The notes beneath the pieces were generated by a model. It made no database searches. It saw only the letters and a program-made list of their open reading frames with translations, and was not told the origin of the DNA. Position numbers and translations under genes: made by a program. A stretch of 64,000 nt of DNA from Selenomonadaceae bacterium (GTDB taxonomy: Bacteria; Bacillota; Negativicutes; Selenomonadales; Selenomonadaceae). Shown here piece after piece: positions 27,457 to 34,699 of the stretch (position 1 is its first letter; each line of letters starts with the position of its first letter). The stretch is taken from NCBI GenBank assembly GCA_017535925.1, contig JAFXTD010000038.1, positions 1 to 64,000 on the forward strand, in the 5' to 3' direction.

Positions 27457-27521
27457 TGACAATCTCCGACAACGTCAGCGGTTCTGCGTGCCCACTCTTT
27501 GGCAAAGACGGGGGCTCCCGA

Positions 27522-27550
27522 TTGACAACGTGCGGGCGTCATTTTAAAAT
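27522..27550 (+). promoter_or_regulatory. Sigma-70 promoter
   Basis: TTGACA, 17 bases, TAAAAT, 26 bases before the ATG of the small membrane protein gene. Confidence 0.75.
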
Positions 27551-27575
27551 TATTTCAGACAAGGGGGCGGTGTTT

Positions 27576-27974
27576 ATGGACGACAAAGACAATTCGAAAA
27601 CTCCCGCGCAAAACGACTACCGCGAGGGCGACGCACGGTTTGATGTAAGTTCGCTCGACGAAGTCAAGGACGAAAACGGCAACGGAATTTTTTACATGAC
27701 GACGCGTTTCAAATGGATACTTGTGCTGTCAATTTTGATTCTGCTTGCAACCGGCGTGCTGATTTACTCGGCGTATCATGACGCGCTTCAAGTCGAGGTT
27801 TGGCAACTGGCAATCTGGTGCGTGTGTGCGTTGCTGTCATTTTATTCCGTCGCGAAAAAATCTTTGGTGTCGGTGATTCTGAACTACATTTTATTTCTCG
27901 GCGTATCGCTGATACCCGTCTGGCAATCGGCTCACGAAAATTTCAAAGCGGTCTTCAAACTTTTCTTCGGCTGA
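27576..27974 (+). CDS. Small integral membrane protein, unknown
   Basis: 132 residues from ATG 27576 with AAGGGGG ahead. A hydrophilic acidic N-terminus (MDDKDNSKTPAQNDYREGD) precedes three hydrophobic segments: WILVLSILILLATGVLIYSA, LAIWCVCALLSFYSVA and SVILNYILFLGVSLIPVW. No family recognised. Monocistronic, with its own promoter and a shared terminator. Confidence 0.7.
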   Translation: MDDKDNSKTPAQNDYREGDARFDVSSLDEVKDENGNGIFYMTTRFKWILVLSILILLATGVLIYSAYHDALQVEVWQLAIWCVCALLSFYSVAKKSLVSVILNYILFLGVSLIPVWQSAHENFKAVFKLFFG

Positions 27975-27986
27975 AAAAAAAAATTT

Positions 27987-28019
27987 CCCTCCCGCAAGTT
28001 GGGAGGGCTTTTTTATTTT
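27987..28019. terminator. Bidirectional terminator
   Basis: CCCTCCC/GGGAGGG perfect stem with a T6ATTTTT tail rightward and A9 on the other flank, so it serves the membrane-protein gene and the convergent fabK-like gene. Confidence 0.9.
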
Positions 28020-28969
28020 TGATAAAATTCTTCCGCCTCCGTGACCAGTCGACGGATAATTTCTTTGACGGGCAAAATTTCTTTGATTCGCGGCATGTAT
28101 TCGCCGGTGAAGACCAAGCCCGTTTCCAAGTCGCCTTGTTGCGCTCGCGTTAAGGCTCGGACGATACAGAAATTGTGTTTGCAAGCTTTGAGGCACGAAT
28201 CGCAAGTTTTTGGAGGAACGCGTCCTTCCATCACGCGCTTGGAAAAAGGAGTTCTGACTGCTCGACCCGGTAAACCGACGGGGCTGTTAATCACGACGAC
28301 ATCTTCGGGTTGAGACTTGAGGTAATATTCTTTCAAGCTCGGTGCGCCGTTTGATTCGAGACTCGCCGCGAAACGTGAGCCCAATTGAACGCCGTTTGCA
28401 CCCATTTTCAAAACGTCGGCAATGTCTTTGCCGGTGAGGACGCCGCCCGCCGCAATGACGGGAATGTTTACTGCGGCGCGAATCGGTTCAATCAGTTCGC
28501 GGACAGAAATATCCGTGCCGAGATGCCCGCCTGCCTCTTTGCCTTCGACGACGACCGCCGCCGCTCCGAGTTTCTGTGAAATTTTCGCCAGCTTGACCGA
28601 GGAAACTATCGGGACTATCGGCGTACCGGATTCTTTTCCAAGCCCGAAAATATCGCGTGAAAAACCCGCGCCCGCAACGATTAAATCGATACCCGCCGCA
28701 ATTGCCGTGCGAACAATACCAAAAAAATCGCTTGCCGCGACCATGATGTTTATCCCGATTATTCCGTCGGTCAGGGAGCGTGCCAATTTTATTTCGTAGC
28801 GCAATTCTTCGTGAGCCATGCCCGACGCCGCGATTAACCCGATTCCGCCTTCTTGAGCGACCGCCGCCGCAAGCCTTGCAGTCGAAAGGCGAATTGCCAT
28901 GCCGCCCTGCACAATCGGGATTTTTGCTGTCTTATTTCCTATTTTAAGTTCCGGTAGTTTCACGGACAT
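28013..28969 (-). CDS. fabK: FabK/nitronate monooxygenase family flavin oxidoreductase
   Basis: 318 residues; FMN-binding TIM barrel of the FabK / 2-nitropropane dioxygenase family. Seen: PIVQGGMAIRLSTARLAAAVAQ, GIGLIAASGM, EGKEAGGHLG with the active-site histidine, IAAGGVLTGKDI and GANGVQLGSRF. A cysteine-rich end CDSCLKACKHNFCIVRAL is a recurrent feature of this subgroup. Next to acpP and fabG, so enoyl-ACP reductase (FabK) is the likely role, but nitronate oxidation cannot be excluded by sequence. Confidence 0.78.
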   Translation of the reverse strand: MSVKLPELKIGNKTAKIPIVQGGMAIRLSTARLAAAVAQEGGIGLIAASGMAHEELRYEIKLARSLTDGIIGINIMVAASDFFGIVRTAIAAGIDLIVAGAGFSRDIFGLGKESGTPIVPIVSSVKLAKISQKLGAAAVVVEGKEAGGHLGTDISVRELIEPIRAAVNIPVIAAGGVLTGKDIADVLKMGANGVQLGSRFAASLESNGAPSLKEYYLKSQPEDVVVINSPVGLPGRAVRTPFSKRVMEGRVPPKTCDSCLKACKHNFCIVRALTRAQQGDLETGLVFTGEYMPRIKEILPVKEIIRRLVTEAEEFYQK

Positions 28970-28984
28970 TCCTCTCCAAAAAAA

Positions 28985-29045
28985 GTGATTAGTGATTGGT
29001 GATTAGTGATTAGAATTCTAACCACTAACCACTAATCACTAGCCA
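28985..29045. repeat. Heptamer repeat array centred on GAATTC (TTAGTGA flavour)
   Basis: GTGATTA units, GAATTC, then TAACCAC/TAATCAC units; inverted array in the acpP-fabK gap, same design as 4531-4608. Confidence 0.87.
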
Positions 29046-29050
29046 CTGAA

Positions 29051-29287
29051 TCAAGCGTTGGTTTCTCCGTCTATGTATTTAACGACATCTTCCACAGTCT
29101 TGATTTTCTCGGCTTGCTCGTCGGGGATTTCGATATTGAATTCCTCTTCGAAAGCCATAATCAATTCGACTATGTCCAAAGAATCTGCGCCGAGGTCATC
29201 GACGAAAGTTGAGCTCATCTGAATTTCGTCCTCTTCGACTCCAAGCTGCTCTTTGACGATTTTTTTAACACGATCAAACGTTGACAC
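29051..29287 (-). CDS. acpP: Acyl carrier protein
   Basis: 78 residues, acidic, GTG start after [28 protein letters not shown] contains the serine that receives phosphopantetheine. Central carrier of fatty-acid synthesis; lies between fabG and the fabK-like gene. Confidence 0.95.
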   Translation of the reverse strand: MSTFDRVKKIVKEQLGVEEDEIQMSSTFVDDLGADSLDIVELIMAFEEEFNIEIPDEQAEKIKTVEDVVKYIDGETNA

Positions 29288-29308
29288 TTACAGTCACCTC
29301 CCTTCTGA

Positions 29309-29388
29309 CAATTAGGAATTAGGAATGAGGAATTAGGAATGATTAAGCAGAAATTTCTAACTCCCGACTGCTGACTCCCAACTGCATT
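29309..29388. repeat. Heptamer repeat array (TTAGGAA, then ACTCCCG/ACTGCTG flavours)
   Basis: ATTAGGA direct units and a second block TAACTCCCGACTGCTGACTC, in the fabG-acpP gap. Confidence 0.75.
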
Positions 29389-29398
29389 TCAGCTGCGT

Positions 29399-30148
29399 TC
29401 ACACAGACATGCCGCCGTCGACCGACAGCACTTGACCGGTGATATACGCCGCTTGATCCGATACCAAGAACGCCACTGCATTGGCAACGTCTTCGGGAGT
29501 TCCTATCCTCCCCGCAGGTATCTCTTGCAACATTACTTCCTTGACTTTTTCGCTTAGCGCGGCAGTCATATCGGTGTCGATAAAGCCCGGCGCAACCGCA
29601 TTGACCGTCACGCCTCGCGAGGCAAGTTCTTTCGCCGCAGACTTCGTGAAGCCGATTATGCCCGCCTTCGCCGCCGCGTAGTTGGTTTGGCTTATGTTGG
29701 CTTTGAGCCCGACGACGCTCGACATGTTGACGATTCGCCCGCCGCGTTGCTTCATCATGAGTTTGGTTACGGCCTTCGTGCAGTTGAAGACGCCTTTCAA
29801 ATTCGTGGCGATAACTTTGTCGAAGTCGTCCTCACTCATCTTGAGCAGAAGATTGTCGCGGGTTATGCCGGCATTGTTTATCAAAATGTCCAAGCGTCCC
29901 CAATCGTCGACAACTTTTTTTATCAGCTCCGTCACGACCGCGAAATTTGAAACGTCACCTTGAACCAACACTGCCTCGCCGCCAAGTGATTCAATCTCGG
30001 CTTTGAGTTCTTCAGCTTTTGCGACGTTGCTTGAGAAATTCAACGCGACTTTTGCGCCGTCTTTGGCAAGCCGCAAAGCAATCGCTCGACCGATGCCGCG
30101 TGAGGCTCCCGTCACGAATGCGACCTTGCCCGATAAATTTAAACTCAT
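29399..30148 (-). CDS. fabG: 3-oxoacyl-[acyl-carrier-protein] reductase
   Basis: 249 residues from ATG 30148. Short-chain dehydrogenase: VTGASRGIGRAIALRLA for NADPH, LINNAGITRDN, the catalytic Ser/Tyr/Lys in NMSSVVGLKANISQTNYAAAK, and a C-terminal ITGQVLSVDGGMSV. Reduces 3-ketoacyl-ACP in fatty-acid elongation. First gene of the fabG-acpP-fabK run. Confidence 0.94.
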   Translation of the reverse strand: MSLNLSGKVAFVTGASRGIGRAIALRLAKDGAKVALNFSSNVAKAEELKAEIESLGGEAVLVQGDVSNFAVVTELIKKVVDDWGRLDILINNAGITRDNLLLKMSEDDFDKVIATNLKGVFNCTKAVTKLMMKQRGGRIVNMSSVVGLKANISQTNYAAAKAGIIGFTKSAAKELASRGVTVNAVAPGFIDTDMTAALSEKVKEVMLQEIPAGRIGTPEDVANAVAFLVSDQAAYITGQVLSVDGGMSV

Positions 30149-30174
30149 TACAACCTTTCGCCTCCCGTTTGCAG

Positions 30175-30203
30175 AATATAACACAAAGATTTCAGCTTGT
30201 CTA
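30175..30203 (-). promoter_or_regulatory. Sigma-70 promoter of fabG operon
   Basis: Minus strand TAGACA, 17 bases, TATATT, 27 bases before the fabG ATG. No clear FapR-type operator seen. Confidence 0.7.
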
Positions 30204-30228
30204 CATTTGGCGCGTCAACAAAAAAATT

Positions 30229-31419
30229 TTACGCGCCGGCAGCCAGCTCCTGATACTTCGCAACATCGGCTTGAGAACGCGTCGCGTCGCCCATTGCTTG
30301 CCAAAAAATTCCTCTGCAATAATAAGCGAACGCCAAATTCGGATTAATCTCAATCGCTCTGTTCAAGTCGTCGAGAATTTTTTGTGCCTCGATGCCGCCG
30401 AGTTCAAGATAAGCTCCGCCGCGAAGTGCATAAGCCTCCGCAAAATTTTTTTCAAGTTCAAGGGCTTTGTTCGCGTCGGCAACCGCCGCATTAAAATTTT
30501 GCATGACAAGATACATTAACCCGCGATTGACATAGTGCGCCGCGCCGGTCGGGTCAAGACTTACGGCTTTATCGTAATCGGCGAAAGCCAGATTGTAATT
30601 TTTAATATCTTGATAAACCGCGCCGCGATCGTTGTAAGCGTCGGCATAATTCGGATTCAGTTCAATCGCCTTGCTTAAGTCGGAAATTGCCGCGTTGAAA
30701 TTTTTCAGCTCTCTGTAAATCGCGCCGCGCAGAGCATAAGCCTTTGCATTGTTGGCGTTGATTTCGATTGCCTCGTTGCAAAGTTTTATGACGCCTTGAT
30801 AATTTCCGTTGTAATAAAGTTTTCGGCAGTCTTCAAGCTTTTGATTCGAGAGGAAAACTTTATCTTCGGCAGCGACTTCTTGAGAAATTTTTTCGCGTTC
30901 GCGTTGACTGCTTAGTTTGCCTTCAGCCGTGAGCCGTTTAATTTGGTCTTTTAGTTTTGCAATTTGTTCGTCCTGCGCGGCAACGGCGGCTTGCAACTCT
31001 TTGTTCTGCGCGACGATTGCGGATTTTTCTTGCGTGCTCTTGTCAAGGTATTTGTTCACGTCGTCGGTGTCGATATTCGCCTTGACCGTCGCCCGAATCA
31101 AAAAGCCGTTTGCATTTTCGAGAGGCGTCACGTCATATTTAACGTCAACGACACTCATAATCCCGCAGGCAATCGCAACGACCTCATCTTTAACCAACAT
31201 GAGATCTTTCGTCTCGGTGTAGCTGCTGATATAAACGCCCGCCTGTTCCTGCGCGGCGCGTTCGGCTTTTTGCTTGGCGCGTTGCTTGGCAATGTCAATC
31301 GTCTCGAATTCGCTCATGATGTATTCGTCAATGCCTTCGTAGGTTTTTATTTCCGCGTGACCGGTCGGCATAACAAAAAGACTGCCGGCGATTAATGTTG
31401 CCGCCAAAAATTTTTTCAT
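30229..31419 (-). CDS. Exported TPR-repeat protein
   Basis: 396 residues with signal peptide MKKFLAATLIAGSLFVMPTGHA. Residues 25-130 (KTYEGIDEYIMSEFETIDIAK, DLMLVKDEVVAIACGIMSVV) resemble the LPP20/FlgT-like N-domain found in periplasmic proteins. A short coiled coil (NKELQAAVAAQDEQIAKLKD) leads to about five tetratricopeptide units, e.g. NAKAYALRGAIYRELKNFNA and NYADAYNDRGAVYQDIKNYN. Probably a periplasmic or outer-membrane-associated scaffold. Monocistronic. Confidence 0.78.
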   Translation of the reverse strand: MKKFLAATLIAGSLFVMPTGHAEIKTYEGIDEYIMSEFETIDIAKQRAKQKAERAAQEQAGVYISSYTETKDLMLVKDEVVAIACGIMSVVDVKYDVTPLENANGFLIRATVKANIDTDDVNKYLDKSTQEKSAIVAQNKELQAAVAAQDEQIAKLKDQIKRLTAEGKLSSQREREKISQEVAAEDKVFLSNQKLEDCRKLYYNGNYQGVIKLCNEAIEINANNAKAYALRGAIYRELKNFNAAISDLSKAIELNPNYADAYNDRGAVYQDIKNYNLAFADYDKAVSLDPTGAAHYVNRGLMYLVMQNFNAAVADANKALELEKNFAEAYALRGGAYLELGGIEAQKILDDLNRAIEINPNLAFAYYCRGIFWQAMGDATRSQADVAKYQELAAGA

Positions 31420-31444
31420 GACTCACACCTCCAAAGTTTTTATC

Positions 31445-31473
31445 ATAATAGCAAAAAAAATTTCCCGCCGCAA
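31445..31473 (-). promoter_or_regulatory. Sigma-70 promoter of the TPR gene
   Basis: Minus strand TTGCGG, 17 bases ending TTTTTTTTGC, TATTAT; almost the same as the secA promoter. Confidence 0.75.
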
Positions 31474-31535
31474 TTTTCGACAAGAAATTTTTCCGTCAGG
31501 CTCCGAATAATATCAACCGAAATTGTCCTCACGAT

Positions 31536-32138
31536 TCATGAAAAATTTTTCTCCCTTATCCCGTCCAATAAAATTTTTACCTTGAGCCGAATGTTTTCTT
31601 GAAAAGAAATTTCCAACTTGCTGAACGCCGTCGTTTGATAAATCGAATGAATCATTTCCGTTATAATATTCGGCGGCACATCCGAACGAAATTCACCGCA
31701 CGCCTGCCCGCGCAAAATTATTTCCTCGAACAGCTCACGAAAGCCCGGCGATAAAGATTGCGGAATTTGTTCGGGCTTGTCAGAGTGTTCGCTCGCGCTG
31801 ATAAAAAGCGGCAAGATAAATCTGTTCTCGTCGATTAACTTTGCACTGCAAACGCAACACAACTCCAAAAGTTCTGTCGCCGACCGCTTGACCTCGCCCG
31901 CTGCCAAAATTTTTTTGGAAACTTGTTCGCGCAAATTTTTCGCCAAAGTCATCAAGACTTCTTCTTTTGAGCTGAAGTAATTGTAAAAAGTTCCGACGCC
32001 CAAGCCTGCCGCTTGCATGATTCCCGCGATTGACGTGTTGGAAAAGCCGTGAAGTTCGAATTGTTGAGCGGCGGCATTCAGAATTGTTTGCCGCGCTTGA
32101 AATTTTTTCTGCTTCCTTAAGTTGATTCTTTCTGCCAT
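31536..32138 (-). CDS. TetR/AcrR-family transcriptional regulator
   Basis: 200 residues from ATG 32138 with GGAGG ahead. N-terminal helix-turn-helix: ILNAAAQQFELHGFSNTSIAGIMQAAGLGVGTFYNYFSSKEEVL. The ligand domain is generic. Divergent from glf with only about 80 bases between starts, so it may repress glf and itself; no clear palindromic operator could be assigned. The regulated small molecule is unknown. Confidence 0.85.
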   Translation of the reverse strand: MAERINLRKQKKFQARQTILNAAAQQFELHGFSNTSIAGIMQAAGLGVGTFYNYFSSKEEVLMTLAKNLREQVSKKILAAGEVKRSATELLELCCVCSAKLIDENRFILPLFISASEHSDKPEQIPQSLSPGFRELFEEIILRGQACGEFRSDVPPNIITEMIHSIYQTTAFSKLEISFQENIRLKVKILLDGIREKNFS

Positions 32139-32220
32139 TGCCGCGCCCTCCGAAAATTTTTTATCATTATAACATAAATGTGCTACAATAAACAGCAATC
32201 AGTTATCGGGAGGCGATTGA
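32139..32220. promoter_or_regulatory. Divergent tetR / glf promoter region
   Basis: Rightward: TTATCA, 17 bases, TACAAT toward glf. Leftward: a TATAAT within the same segment toward the TetR gene. The two overlap, allowing mutual control. Confidence 0.5.
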
Positions 32221-33360
32221 ATGTTTGACGTTGTGATAATCGGCGCGGGGCTCGCGGGCTCGGTTTTGGCGGAACGTTTTGCCTCAAGCGGGAAAAAAAT
32301 TTTATTGATTGAACGTCGTCGACACGTCGCGGGAAATTGTTATGACGAGGTCGACGCGAACGGCATTTTGATTCACAAATACGGACCGCACCTCTTCCAC
32401 ACCGACGACGCGCAAGTTTGGAATTATCTTTCGCGGTTCACCGAGTGGCAACTTTATTTCCACAAAGTCAAGGCGGTTATCGACGGCAAGCCCGTGCCCA
32501 TTCCGTTTAATTTGAACACGTTGCGCGAAGTTTTTCCTCCGAGCTTGGCAGAAAAATTGGAAGCGGCTCTGCTGAAAAATTTTGAGTACGGCAAGCGCAT
32601 TCCGATTCTTGAATTAAAAAAATCCTCCGACGCCGATTTGCAATTCTTGGCTGACTTCATCTACGAAAAAATTTTCTTGCACTACACCGAAAAGCAATGG
32701 GGTTTATCGCCCGATAAAATTTCCGGCGCGGTCACGGCTCGCGTTCCGATTTTCGTCGGGCGTGACGACAGATATTTCGGCGACCGTTTTCAAGCCATGC
32801 CCAAGCGCGGCTACACGAAGCTTGTCGAAAATATGCTTGCCAAAAAAAATATCAAGCTCCTGCTCAACACCGACTTTCACGAAGTCATGAACTTGCACGA
32901 CGAGGAAATTTTTTTGTTCGGGCAGAAATTTGGCGGGCGAATAATTTACACGGGGCAGCTTGAGGAATTGTTCGATAAAAAATTCGGCGTGTTGCCTTAT
33001 CGCAGTATCGATATGAAATTCGAAAACGTCGACGCAGAAATTTTTCAAACGGCTCCCGTCGTCAACTACCCGAACAATTACGACTTCACGCGAATCACCG
33101 AGTTTAAATTGATTCATCCCGCGAAGTCAAAGCGCACGACGATTTTAAAAGAGTTCCCTCAAAAATATATCGCGGGCAAAAACGAACCTTACTATCCGAT
33201 TTTCACTGACGAGGCGCGAACGACTTACGAAAAATATCTCGCCGAACTGTCGAAGTTCAAAAACCTCACGGCGGTCGGCAGGCTTGCGGAATATCGCTAC
33301 TATGACATTGACGACGTTGTTAAGCGGGCTCTGGAAGTCTTCGAGGAAATTATCGCTTGA
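32221..33360 (+). CDS. glf: UDP-galactopyranose mutase
   Basis: 379 residues. FAD-binding start DVVIIGAGLAGSVLAERFA, then HVAGNCYDEVD, IHKYGPHLFHT, the substrate segment EKQWGLSPDKISGAVTARVP and a C-terminal GRLAEYRYYDIDDVV. Converts UDP-galactopyranose to UDP-galactofuranose for surface glycans. Its stop codon region doubles as the -35 box of the first small RNA in the array downstream. Confidence 0.94.
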   Translation: MFDVVIIGAGLAGSVLAERFASSGKKILLIERRRHVAGNCYDEVDANGILIHKYGPHLFHTDDAQVWNYLSRFTEWQLYFHKVKAVIDGKPVPIPFNLNTLREVFPPSLAEKLEAALLKNFEYGKRIPILELKKSSDADLQFLADFIYEKIFLHYTEKQWGLSPDKISGAVTARVPIFVGRDDRYFGDRFQAMPKRGYTKLVENMLAKKNIKLLLNTDFHEVMNLHDEEIFLFGQKFGGRIIYTGQLEELFDKKFGVLPYRSIDMKFENVDAEIFQTAPVVNYPNNYDFTRITEFKLIHPAKSKRTTILKEFPQKYIAGKNEPYYPIFTDEARTTYEKYLAELSKFKNLTAVGRLAEYRYYDIDDVVKRALEVFEEIIA

Positions 33361-33385
33361 AAAAATTTTCGCCGTGTGATATGAT
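33357..33385 (+). promoter_or_regulatory. Promoter of array RNA 1
   Basis: TTGAAA overlapping the glf stop codon, 17 bases, TATGAT. Confidence 0.7.
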
Positions 33386-33391
33386 TCGCGC

Positions 33392-33497
33392 AGTCAAAAT
33401 GACAACTTTAAAGGCAGGTCGATGTTGTGGGACGTCGACACCTCTCTTAGTTAAATACTTGTTGAAGAAGGTCGCTTCCGCAGATGCGGCTTTTTTC
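33392..33497 (+). ncRNA. Putative antitoxin RNA, unit 1
   Basis: About 105 nt from the predicted start to a CGC/GCG-stem hairpin with T6 at 33491-33496. It contains GGCAGGTCGATG...CGTCGAC, a hairpin shared with units 2 and 4, followed by ACACCTCTCTTAG, which resembles the antisense of the ribosome site and start region of peptide 1 (leader top strand GACATCACCCCCTCTCATG). It is convergent with the peptide 1 gene and stops just short of its coding sequence; the peptide mRNA probably runs into it. No translatable frame with a ribosome site. Confidence 0.62.
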
Positions 33498-33506
33498 GTG
33501 CCTAAA

Positions 33507-33584
33507 TTACTTCAGGAACGTGAGCAATGCCAAGACCGTCTGAATCAGGCTGAGCACGAGCATCAACCAATCCTTTTTGTCCAT
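33507..33584 (-). CDS. Hydrophobic 25-residue peptide, type I toxin-like, unit 1
   Basis: Starts MDKKDWLML and ends ALLTFLK: charged head, one membrane helix, lysine end. The ATG follows GAGAGGGGGTGATGTC. CCTCTC just upstream pairs with GAGAGG to bury the ribosome site. Own promoter at 33640-33668. Related to peptides 2 and 4 by the shared pattern Met-Asp-x-x-Asp-Trp, then a helix with Leu-Ala-Leu/Ile. I infer a membrane-acting toxin of Fst/TxpA type; killing is unproven. Confidence 0.68.
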   Translation of the reverse strand: MDKKDWLMLVLSLIQTVLALLTFLK

Positions 33585-33639
33585 GACATCACCCCCTCTC
33601 ATGCGAGAGGAAAGCCGACACATCGAACCTGCCGCGTGC

Positions 33640-33668
33640 AATATATCATACGTTCATAAAACTTTCAA
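33640..33668 (-). promoter_or_regulatory. Promoter of peptide gene 1
   Basis: Minus strand TTGAAA, 17 bases, TATATT. Confidence 0.78.
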
Positions 33669-33679
33669 GCGGAATCAAT

Positions 33680-33708
33680 TTGACAAAGCGGCGCGAGTGT
33701 GATAGATT
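33680..33708 (+). promoter_or_regulatory. Promoter of array RNA 2
   Basis: TTGACA, 17 bases ending GAGTGTGA, TAGATT; the same sequence recurs at units 3 and 4. Confidence 0.78.
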
Positions 33709-33714
33709 TTCTGC

Positions 33715-33823
33715 AGTCAAAATGACAAATTTAAAGGCAGGTCGTTGGTAGTAGAGCACCGACTTCCTCCCCATTAATACAGATTACGTTGGGTTAAGAA
33801 GCCGTCTCGCGAACGGCTTTTTG
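33715..33823 (+). ncRNA. Putative antitoxin RNA, unit 2
   Basis: About 110 nt, ending at an AAGCCGT/ACGGCTT stem followed by TTTTT. GGCAGGTCG...CACCGAC hairpin, then TTCCTCCCC complementary to the GGAGG ribosome-site core of peptide 2. It ends two bases from the convergent peptide stop codon. Confidence 0.65.
33799..33823 (+). terminator. Terminator of array RNA 2
   Basis: AAGCCGT, loop CTCGCGA, ACGGCTT and T5. Unit 4 has the equivalent at 34531-34556 (GAGCCGTC/GACGGCTC). Confidence 0.78.
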
Positions 33824-33824
33824 A

Positions 33825-33911
33825 CTACTTGCGCTTGTTGAAGTAGTCGATGAGCGCGAGGACGAAATTTCCTGCCGTGAAGAAGAGCTGCAACCAGTCG
33901 AAGATATCCAT
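33825..33911 (-). CDS. Hydrophobic 28-residue peptide, type I toxin-like, unit 2
   Basis: Starts MDIFDWLQLFF, ends IDYFNKRK: a short amphipathic head, one membrane helix and a basic tail. The start follows GAGGAGGTGAGGCGC; upstream CTCCTC pairs with GAGGAG to mask the site. Promoter 33966-33994. Same family as peptides 1 and 4. Confidence 0.72.
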   Translation of the reverse strand: MDIFDWLQLFFTAGNFVLALIDYFNKRK

Positions 33912-33965
33912 GCGCCTCACCTCCTCTCTTCGAGGAGAAAGCCGGTCAACAGACCTGCCGCGTGC

Positions 33966-33994
33966 AATATATCATACGTTCATAAAACTTTCAA
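33966..33994 (-). promoter_or_regulatory. Promoter of peptide gene 2
   Basis: Minus strand TTGAAA, 17 bases, TATATT, identical layout to unit 1. Confidence 0.78.
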
Positions 33995-34005
33995 TCGGAA
34001 GTAGT

Positions 34006-34034
34006 TTGACAAAGCGGCGCGAGTGTGATAGATT
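34006..34034 (+). promoter_or_regulatory. Promoter of array RNA 3
   Basis: TTGACA, 17 bases, TAGATT, identical to unit 2. Confidence 0.78.
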
Positions 34035-34040
34035 TTTGGC

Positions 34041-34146
34041 GTTGACTAAAGGCAACAGCTGTGACGAGGACAGCAGTTCAAGCATATTATCACTGAAACG
34101 AAAACCCCCGCACAGAATTGTGGAGCTGTGCAGGGGTTTCGTTTTG
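34041..34146 (+). ncRNA. Putative antitoxin RNA, unit 3 (par RNAII-like)
   Basis: About 105 nt. Contains ACGAGGACA and, six bases later, TCAAGCATATT then TCAC. The top strand across the start of peptide 3 reads ACGAGGACATCAAGCATATT then TGTCAC. The RNA therefore carries two split antisense blocks (9 and 11 bases) against the peptide 3 initiation region, the same logic as the DRa/DRb repeats of the enterococcal par locus. A GCTGT/ACAGC hairpin presents the first block. It ends at the strong hairpin 34095-34146. Confidence 0.75.
34095..34146. terminator. Bidirectional terminator in unit 3
   Basis: AACGAAAACCCCCGCACAG...CTGTGCAGGGGTTTCGTT long stem with TTTT on one flank and a symmetric A-rich side; suits both the RNA and the convergent peptide mRNA. 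Confidence 0.88.
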
Positions 34147-34202
34147 CCATAACCGGCTGTGGAGACCGATTAGCGGGCAGTCAAGAGTGGAAGTTCTGCC
34201 GC

Positions 34203-34307
34203 TTAACGTTTTCTATTGCGGATGTAGTCGAGGAAGAGACCGCCGAGAACTGTACCGACGAAGCAACCGACCACATTCACGCTAAGCTGAACGAGGACAT
34301 CAAGCAT
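34203..34307 (-). CDS. Hydrophobic 34-residue peptide, Fst-like, unit 3
   Basis: Starts MLDVLVQLSVNVVGCFVG, one glycine-rich membrane helix, basic tail DYIRNRKR. Different in sequence from the other three peptides. The ATG lies seven bases after GGAGGGAGGTG. Promoter 34368-34396. The charged-tail, single-helix layout resembles Fst-family toxins; assignment is by architecture. Confidence 0.75.
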   Translation of the reverse strand: MLDVLVQLSVNVVGCFVGTVLGGLFLDYIRNRKR

Positions 34308-34367
34308 ATTTGTCACCTCCCTCCTCAAGCGTAAAGTTACCGCCTGTGAGGTACGGCATTGCAAAAA

Positions 34368-34396
34368 GATATACCATATGTCCGAAAAGTTTTCAA
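34368..34396 (-). promoter_or_regulatory. Promoter of peptide gene 3
   Basis: Minus strand TTGAAA, 17 bases, TATATC. Confidence 0.72.
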
Positions 34397-34407
34397 GCTG
34401 AATCAAT

Positions 34408-34436
34408 TTGACAAATGGGCGCGAGTGTGATAGATT
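34408..34436 (+). promoter_or_regulatory. Promoter of array RNA 4
   Basis: TTGACA, 17 bases ending GAGTGTGA, TAGATT. Confidence 0.78.
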
Positions 34437-34442
34437 TTTCGC

Positions 34443-34556
34443 AGTCAAATTGACAAATTTAAAGGCAGGTCGATGGTAGCACGTCGACCCCCTTCCTCGT
34501 TAATAGGTTGAATCTGTTAAAACGATTTGGGAGCCGTCGTGGAGGACGGCTCTTCC
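34443..34556 (+). ncRNA. Putative antitoxin RNA, unit 4
   Basis: About 115 nt ending at GAGCCGTC/GACGGCTC. It has GTCGA...TCGAC, then CCCCCTTCCTCG. The top strand over the peptide 4 ribosome site reads GTCACCTCCTTCCTTCG, against GTCGACCCCCTTCCTCG in the RNA, so the two RNAs could pair across the site. Confidence 0.68.
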
Positions 34557-34643
34557 TTATTTATTCTTGCCGAAGAACGTCAGCAACGCGATGATGAACG
34601 TCCCGACGTTGGAGAGATGGTCAATCCAATCGAAGAAATCCAT
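34557..34643 (-). CDS. Hydrophobic 28-residue peptide, type I toxin-like, unit 4
   Basis: Starts MDFFDWIDHLSN, helix FIIALLTFF, end GKNK. GGAAGGAGGTG precedes the ATG by seven bases; CTTCCT upstream pairs with AGGAAG. Promoter 34700-34728. Aligns with peptides 1 and 2 along its whole length. Confidence 0.72.
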   Translation of the reverse strand: MDFFDWIDHLSNVGTFIIALLTFFGKNK

Positions 34644-34699
34644 TCGCGTCACCTCCTTCCTTCGAGGAAGAAAGCCGACTCACCGAACCTGCCGCGGGC

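Noticed and set aside
33357..33659. 100-codon rightward frame through array unit 1
   Set aside because: No suitable ribosome site; it covers the RNA and the antisense of the peptide gene. The promoters and terminators explain the region better.
33850..34152. Rightward 100-codon frame across units 2 and 3
   Set aside because: Runs antisense to peptide 2 and through a bidirectional terminator; no start signals.
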